Source of the DNA: CAZGOM01 sp964527265 | Lineage (GTDB): Bacteria; Planctomycetota; Phycisphaerae; Phycisphaerales; Phycisphaeraceae | Length of the DNA stretch: 64,000 bases | Assembly: GCA_964527265.1 (NCBI GenBank) | Contig: CAZGOM010000006.1 | Location: forward strand, 7,976-71,975 | Direction of reading: 5' to 3' | In this document: positions 59,671 to 64,000 of the stretch, in pieces | How positions within the stretch are numbered: position 1 is the stretch's first letter | Layout: each line of letters starts with the position of its first letter | Position numbers and translations under genes: made by a program | The notes under the pieces: model-generated | Databases searched by the model: none | Seen by the model: only the letters and a program-made list of their open reading frames with translations | What the model was told of the DNA's origin: nothing

Positions 59671-60483
59671 TCAAAACGAAGCGACGAGGAGTTCGGGGCG
59701 GACGTGCTGGCCGATGAATTGGCCTGGGATGATGGCATGGACGCGGCCAGTGGCGGAGAGCGCGGCGCCATGCCCGATGTGGAAAAAGCCTTTTTCGGGT
59801 TCGTAACCGGCCTGATTGGAGGCGATGAAGTCGAGATTGTGCTTCATGGCAACCTTGAGCCACTCGGCAGGGAAGCCAACCTGGGCAGCTTTTTTGAGGT
59901 AGCTGGTGCGTTTTGCGGCGGCCTTGAAATCGGGGGTGACCGCGGCGGAAATATCGCCCAGGCCGGCGGTGCAGAGGGCGACGGTGTCGAAGCCTTCCTT
60001 GGCGAGGGTGGGCCAGAGGTTGGGGATGGCGACATCGGCGCAGATGACGATGGCGATTTTGCGGCCCAGGAGATGCACAGGGGTGCGCTGGTGGGAGCCC
60101 GGGGTGATGCCGGCTTCAAGTTCCAGGCCGGTGAGCATGGCTTTGTGCTGAAGGATGCGGGATCCGTCGGGCATGAAGGCGATGCTGGTGTTGTAAAGCG
60201 TGCCGCGTTCGTGGGCGAAGAGGCCGACGATGGCGCAGAGATTGTGGCGTTTGGAAGCCTTGGCGAAGGCGTTGAGGCGCGGGTCTGTGATGTCTATGGC
60301 GGCGGAAACGCCGATGCCGCGCTTGTCGTAGCCGGTGAGACCGGCTTCGGAGGAGACCACGAGTTTGGCACCCTGTTTGGCGGCGTTATGGATCATCTCC
60401 AGGTGGGAGGCGATGTTTGCATCAACATCGCCGACTTTGACCATGGGTTGTGCAATAGCGACTGTGAAGTTGGGATTAGGCAA
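59671..60483 (-). CDS. Carbon-nitrogen hydrolase (nitrilase superfamily)
   Basis: A 270-residue enzyme with the Glu-Lys-Cys triad visible: E46 in VVSSEAGLTGY, K114 in LQHKAMLTGL and C148 in IAIVICADVAIPNLWP. Length suits the family (about 260-300). These proteins hydrolyse nitriles, amides or ureido groups. The substrate is not evident, and no partner gene points to one. The structured ~205-nt element copy B ends 74 bases upstream of its start codon on the same strand. Confidence 0.9.
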   Translation of the reverse strand: MPNPNFTVAIAQPMVKVGDVDANIASHLEMIHNAAKQGAKLVVSSEAGLTGYDKRGIGVSAAIDITDPRLNAFAKASKRHNLCAIVGLFAHERGTLYNTSIAFMPDGSRILQHKAMLTGLELEAGITPGSHQRTPVHLLGRKIAIVICADVAIPNLWPTLAKEGFDTVALCTAGLGDISAAVTPDFKAAAKRTSYLKKAAQVGFPAEWLKVAMKHNLDFIASNQAGYEPEKGFFHIGHGAALSATGRVHAIIPGQFIGQHVRPELLVASF

Positions 60484-60557
60484 GACGTACTCCGTTTAAG
60501 AGAGCATTAGTTTACTTAAAGATGAGGCAGTAGTGAAGGACGTGGGGGGGTATCATC

Positions 60558-60762
60558 AGGGCAATCGCATTTGACGCTTATCCCACGCGTCCGGGTTGCC
60601 GGGTAGCGGCCTGCCGGGTGTCCTTGGGTGGCGGCAAGGAATGTCCATGCATCAAAATGGCATTTACCTTGGATGTCAGTGGCGTTTTCGAAGCCCCCCG
60701 GCAGCCCGGTAAGCTCGCAACCCAGCGCGTGGGCCATCGAGTATTCCAAATGCGATTGCCCT
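60558..60762 (-). ncRNA. Candidate structured RNA or mobile element, copy B
   Basis: A 205-nt element, matching copy A (48070-48273) when read on the - strand. The terminal arms pair over 16 bp: AGGGCAATCGCATTTG at 60762-60747 (-) with CAAATGCGATTGCCCT at 60573-60558. An inner helix of 8 bp pairs CCCACGCG (60733-60726, -) with CGCGTGGG (60589-60582, -). GGGTTG and CCGGG segments pair with CCCGG-CAACCC. The invariant block CGGGGGGCTTCGAAAACGC is at 60700-60682. Overall identity with copy A is roughly 60 per cent by eye. Direct-repeat-like flanks lie at 60547-60557 and 60763-60774. It sits in the divergent gap between the nitrilase and GT87-like genes. Confidence 0.6.
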
Positions 60763-60780
60763 GGGGTTATCATTCCACAC

Positions 60781-62118
60781 ATGGGTGAGTCCGAAGAAAA
60801 GATTGAGGTTGTGAAACCTGCCTGGAGCTGGCTGGACATGGGGATGCTGCGGAATGCGTGGGTGTTGTGGGGGGTGTTATTGGTGGTGGTGTGTGTGATG
60901 ATCGGGTTGTCTAAAAAGCCGCTCACGGCCAAGAGCGTGACGGGAAACTATCGATCTGCGTGCGTAGCGTGGTGGGATCGTGAGCCGATGTACCGGATTG
61001 ATAATCCGGACGATATCGATGGTTTTTTGTATTTTCCACAGGCGGCGATATTGCACACGCCTTTTTCATATGGACCGCCGAAGTTGGGGGAATTTTTGTG
61101 GCGGGCGGCGATTCTGGGGGTGTTTGTGGCGGGGGTGTGGCGGCTGGCGAAGCTGGGGCATGCGGCGAACCGGCCGGATTATTTCGCGGTGATAAGCTTT
61201 CTGGCGATTTTTTCGGTGGCGGGGAATCTGCGCAATGGGCAGTCGAACCTAATGATGGCAGGGACGATGATGCTGGCGGCGGCGGAGCTTGCGGACCGGA
61301 ACTGGTGGCGTGCGACGTTGTGGCTGGTGCTGGGGTTAATGTTTAAGCCGCTTGGGGCGGTGATGGTGCTTTTGGCGGGGGCGGTTTATTTTCGTGAGAT
61401 GTGGTGGCGATTGGTTATCGGACTTGGCGTGGGGGCTGCGTTGCCTTTTGTGACTGCGCCGTTTGATTATGCGTGGGGCCAGCATGTGGATTTTTTGACC
61501 AAGATGCGTGCGGCGGGGGCGCCGAATCGGATGTTTTCCGACGTTAAAGGCATGCTGGATACGTACTTAGGGCCTGTAGTGCCGGACAAGGCGTTCATGG
61601 TGCTGCGCGCAGTGATGGCACTGGTGACGCTGGGCCTGGTGTGGCATACGCGGAGGCGATTTGGGGGACGTGCGGGTGCTTTGGCGTTGTTGGCGGGGGC
61701 GACGGTGTATTTGATGCTATTTAACCCGCGGACGGAGGGGTTGAGTTATGCGGCATTAGCGCCGGTAATGGGAGTGTTTTTCTGCTGGGCGGTGTGGAAG
61801 CGGGAAAATATCGCGGTGGCGGTGGCGGTGTGGCTGGGGGTGGTTTGCGTGATGTTCGGGTTGGAGTACGAAACGGTTAAAACAATCAAAACCGTGCTTT
61901 ATTTGATCCCTATGCCACCGCCTTTGAGTCTTACGGGGGTGAGGCTGGATTCGTTGATAAGTCCGATTTTTGGGATGGCGGGGTGGTTTAAGCCGCCGAT
62001 GGCGGTTTTGTTTGGCGGATACCTGGTTTATCTCCTGGTGAAAGCAAAGCCTGGGGAGCGTGAAGATGAAGGGCGCGAAATGAAAAAAGAGACAACAGAA
62101 TTTCATGCCAAGTCTTGA
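60781..62118 (+). CDS. GT87-family (DUF2029) glycosyltransferase-like membrane protein
   Basis: A 445-residue polytopic membrane protein with about ten helices. The first helix is WVLWGVLLVVVCVMIGLS. A periplasmic loop follows (SACVAWWDREPMYRIDNPDDIDGFLYFPQAAIL), with the acidic pattern of GT-C enzymes. Next come GNLRNGQSNLMMAGTMMLAAAELADR and LMFKPLGAVMVLLA, typical of the DUF2029/GT87 group (polyprenol-phosphate-mannose mannosyltransferases). It probably adds a sugar outside the inner membrane. ATG 60781 was chosen because the frame upstream runs through element copy B. The tail (KAKPGEREDEGREMKKETTEF) is charged. Confidence 0.82.
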   Translation: MGESEEKIEVVKPAWSWLDMGMLRNAWVLWGVLLVVVCVMIGLSKKPLTAKSVTGNYRSACVAWWDREPMYRIDNPDDIDGFLYFPQAAILHTPFSYGPPKLGEFLWRAAILGVFVAGVWRLAKLGHAANRPDYFAVISFLAIFSVAGNLRNGQSNLMMAGTMMLAAAELADRNWWRATLWLVLGLMFKPLGAVMVLLAGAVYFREMWWRLVIGLGVGAALPFVTAPFDYAWGQHVDFLTKMRAAGAPNRMFSDVKGMLDTYLGPVVPDKAFMVLRAVMALVTLGLVWHTRRRFGGRAGALALLAGATVYLMLFNPRTEGLSYAALAPVMGVFFCWAVWKRENIAVAVAVWLGVVCVMFGLEYETVKTIKTVLYLIPMPPPLSLTGVRLDSLISPIFGMAGWFKPPMAVLFGGYLVYLLVKAKPGEREDEGREMKKETTEFHAKS

Positions 62119-62303
62119 CATTCGGGTATTTCAATGTGTGGCGCTTATGTGCGCTCGAGACTATGCTTAAGACATGAGCAGCCGCTTAGGACCATGAGGC
62201 GAATTTTGGCCCTCGCGGCAGTCGGTTTCGCGATTTGCTTCTCCGGAGGTCGGGGAGCAGTTGACACCCAAACAATGCCTTATTCTGCGAAAGACGATTG
62301 TGT

Positions 62304-64000
62304 ATGGCTTGGACGCAGATCGAACGGCTCGTGGTTTTCCGTGAGAAGCACAAGGAAGTCCTGCGCAGGCTGGCGAAGGACTTGGCGGCTAACCCGTGGG
62401 CGCTGGAAGAGATTGCCGCGGGCGTGATTGAATTTCAGGCGGGGGCGGATCGGACGAGCCTGATTGAATCGTTTGAGAAATACCTGAGCGGTTTTTATGA
62501 CGAGTGGCCCGCGCAGGAGACGCCTGACCGGCTTTTAGCCTTTGGGCGGACGCTGGCAACCCTGGGTGTGACGCGGGCGGGGGTGTCGGGCGGGCTTAAC
62601 CGTTTAAGGCGGTCGTTTATCGGTCTGCTGTCAGCGGCGACGCTGGAGGATGATTCTTTCCTGGAGGCGCTGGCGGCGATCACGATGGCGGAGGATCTGG
62701 TGCTGACGGGGTGTCGCCCTGCGCCGGCGTCGGGTGAAGTGGAAACGGTGGTGTCGCCTGATTCGATCGATATGCCGCGGCTGATTCAGTATGTGGCGAT
62801 GATTTCAAATCTGCGGGAGGCGCAGGAAGCGCTTTCGCAGGGTCAGGTGGATTCCGCGCGGCAAAAGATCCATGCGGTGACAGATTTGAAGCCGCACGAC
62901 CCGGGAGTGATCCGCCAGGTGAAGTGGCTGACGCAGTGTGCGGACGCGATTGAATCGGAGACGCGGCTGACGGAGGTGCGGCGGCTGGTGCAGGTGGGGG
63001 ACACGCAGAGCGCGCTGGACCTGGCGCGGAGCCAGTACACGAGCCACAAGCAGCGGCAGACGCATGCGTCGCCGGCAGCACCGGCGCTGGATGATGAATC
63101 AGCGGTGACGGAGCTGCATGCGCAGGCGATCATTGCGATGGAGGCGGGGGACTATGACGGTGCGCAGTCTTACCTGGACAGGGCTTCGGGGCTGACGCCC
63201 AAGGCGGAGATCACCCTGGAGCTCAAGAGCCGGGTGAAGTCGCTGAGGAAGTCTGCGGATGCGCGGATTCTGCTGGACGAGGCGGCCAACCACATTGCCA
63301 ACCATCGGCTGGACGATGCACGCGAACGGCTGGACAAAGTCAGGCAGATCGACCCGAACAATGCGCGTTTGGCGGCGATGATGAAGCAGGTGTCGGTGCG
63401 GTCGGACAAGCCGGAATCCGGGCTGTACGAAGAAGGTCTGGAAGCGCTGGAGAAGGGGGATCTGGAACTGGCGACGCGCAACCAGCGGGCCTTGCTGGCG
63501 CCTGGCGGCGACCCTGTGCTGGCCAAGAGCCTGCGCAACAAGATCGACGAAGTGAAGCGCAATAAGTCGATCCGCACACTGCAAGGAGAAGCGGAGCGGC
63601 TGATCAGCGAAGGGGATTACGAGAATGCTGCGCGGAAGCTGCTGCAGGCGCGGTCGATCAGCCCGGATCGGATGGACACCAACGAATTGATCGACAAGCT
63701 GGCGAAGCTGTCTCGGCTGCGTGGGGCCAAGCAATACCTGGCGGATGCGCAGGCGGCGATGGACAAGGGGGATGTGCGTTCGGCGGAATCGAAGCTCAAG
63801 CAGGGTCTTTCGATTGAGCCGCAGAATTCAGATTTATTGAAGCTGCAGTCGCGGGTTCATCAGGTGATGGGCGTGCCCAAGCCTGAGGTGGAGCAGTTGA
63901 TCGCGGCGGGCAAAAAGGCTTTTGACAATGGGAATCCTTCAGAGTCGCTTTCGATTCTGCAGCAGGCGCACGCGATTGACCCGGACAACCAGGAAGTCAA
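62304..64000 (+). CDS. TPR-rich protein (runs off the right edge)
   Basis: At least 565 residues are visible with no stop. Residues 1-170 form a helical N-terminal region (AWTQIERLVVFREKHKEVLRRL; FGRTLATLGVTRAGVSGGLNRLRRSFIGLL) that I cannot assign. It could be a sensor or protein-binding bundle. From about 180 onward come at least ten tetratricopeptide repeats with the typical small/large pattern (ALEKGDLELATRNQRALLAPGGD; ISEGDYENAARKLLQARSISPD; AAMDKGDVRSAESKLKQGLSIEP). There is no signal peptide, so it is cytoplasmic. Codon use is less G-skewed than in the secreted genes. ATG 62304 was chosen because the frame and protein character begin there. Confidence 0.8.
   Translation, partial: MAWTQIERLVVFREKHKEVLRRLAKDLAANPWALEEIAAGVIEFQAGADRTSLIESFEKYLSGFYDEWPAQETPDRLLAFGRTLATLGVTRAGVSGGLNRLRRSFIGLLSAATLEDDSFLEALAAITMAEDLVLTGCRPAPASGEVETVVSPDSIDMPRLIQYVAMISNLREAQEALSQGQVDSARQKIHAVTDLKPHDPGVIRQVKWLTQCADAIESETRLTEVRRLVQVGDTQSALDLARSQYTSHKQRQTHASPAAPALDDESAVTELHAQAIIAMEAGDYDGAQSYLDRASGLTPKAEITLELKSRVKSLRKSADARILLDEAANHIANHRLDDARERLDKVRQIDPNNARLAAMMKQVSVRSDKPESGLYEEGLEALEKGDLELATRNQRALLAPGGDPVLAKSLRNKIDEVKRNKSIRTLQGEAERLISEGDYENAARKLLQARSISPDRMDTNELIDKLAKLSRLRGAKQYLADAQAAMDKGDVRSAESKLKQGLSIEPQNSDLLKLQSRVHQVMGVPKPEVEQLIAAGKKAFDNGNPSESLSILQQAHAIDPDNQEV

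Noticed and set aside
62134..62427. 97-codon + frame with a signal-peptide-like start (RRILALAAVGFAICFSGG)
   Set aside because: It overlaps the start of the TPR gene in another frame and its second half is Arg/Trp-rich, typical of out-of-frame reading.

Overview
This window most likely comes from a member of the Planctomycetota, probably the class Phycisphaerae. Four things point there: a giant exported protein whose N-terminus carries the LEPR-XLL type sorting motif (FEQLESRQFL), three stand-alone pseudopilins of the H-X9-DG kind, many secreted proteins of unknown function, and a high-GC genome. No ribosomal RNA or CRISPR array is present. The + strand is G-rich under genes of either direction: + genes end codons in G, - genes in C. 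This looks like a strong replichore GC skew, and it creates long false antisense ORFs.

Layout. 1-5373 (-) holds the start of a giant cell-surface protein that runs off the left edge. 5769-11791 (+) is mostly housekeeping: an M24 aminopeptidase, accB-accC, an NTF2-like protein, a secreted protein and a long-form Nif3. 11808-24873 mixes secreted or lipid-anchored proteins, two pseudopilins, an esterase, an aldo/keto reductase, a glycosidase-like enzyme divergent from an AraC regulator, tRNA-Gly with a terminator, a ROK-type regulator and a TIM-barrel protein. 25193-34949 has two tandem polysaccharide deacetylases, a beta-carbonic anhydrase, a DMT exporter, a small hydrolase, an SDR, a STAS protein and uvrA. 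35182-42266 has two tandem Cys-rich membrane-anchored paralogues, a phosphoesterase, a sigma-54 response regulator, mqnA (futalosine menaquinone route) and a membrane-anchored PPIase-like protein.

42386-45581 (-) reads as one sugar or sugar-acid catabolic operon: Gfo/Idh/MocA dehydrogenase, fuconolactonase-like amidohydrolase, rhamnose-mutarotase-like protein and creatininase-like protein. 49613-54212 (+) is a surface-glycan cluster (epimerase, acetolactate-synthase-like TPP enzyme, NeuB-type synthase, GtrA protein). Its composition is different and it ends near tRNA-Gln. 54964-62118 has a second glycosidase-like protein, a cstA operon with a LEA14-like lipoprotein and an LPS-kinase-like protein, a nitrilase-family enzyme and a GT87-like membrane protein. 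A TPR-rich protein runs off the right edge.

The most unusual signal is a pair of divergent ~205-nt intergenic elements, at 48070-48273 (+) and 60558-60762 (-). They share a 19-nt invariant block and nested long-range helices. Their 16-bp terminal stems differ at three pairs, and all three are compensated. Each copy is also bounded by an ~11-bp direct repeat. This fits either a mobile structured RNA or a MITE-like element under structural constraint. A second, smaller repeat also occurs twice (30417-30440 and 59631-59654): a 24-nt hairpin with a compensated inner helix.
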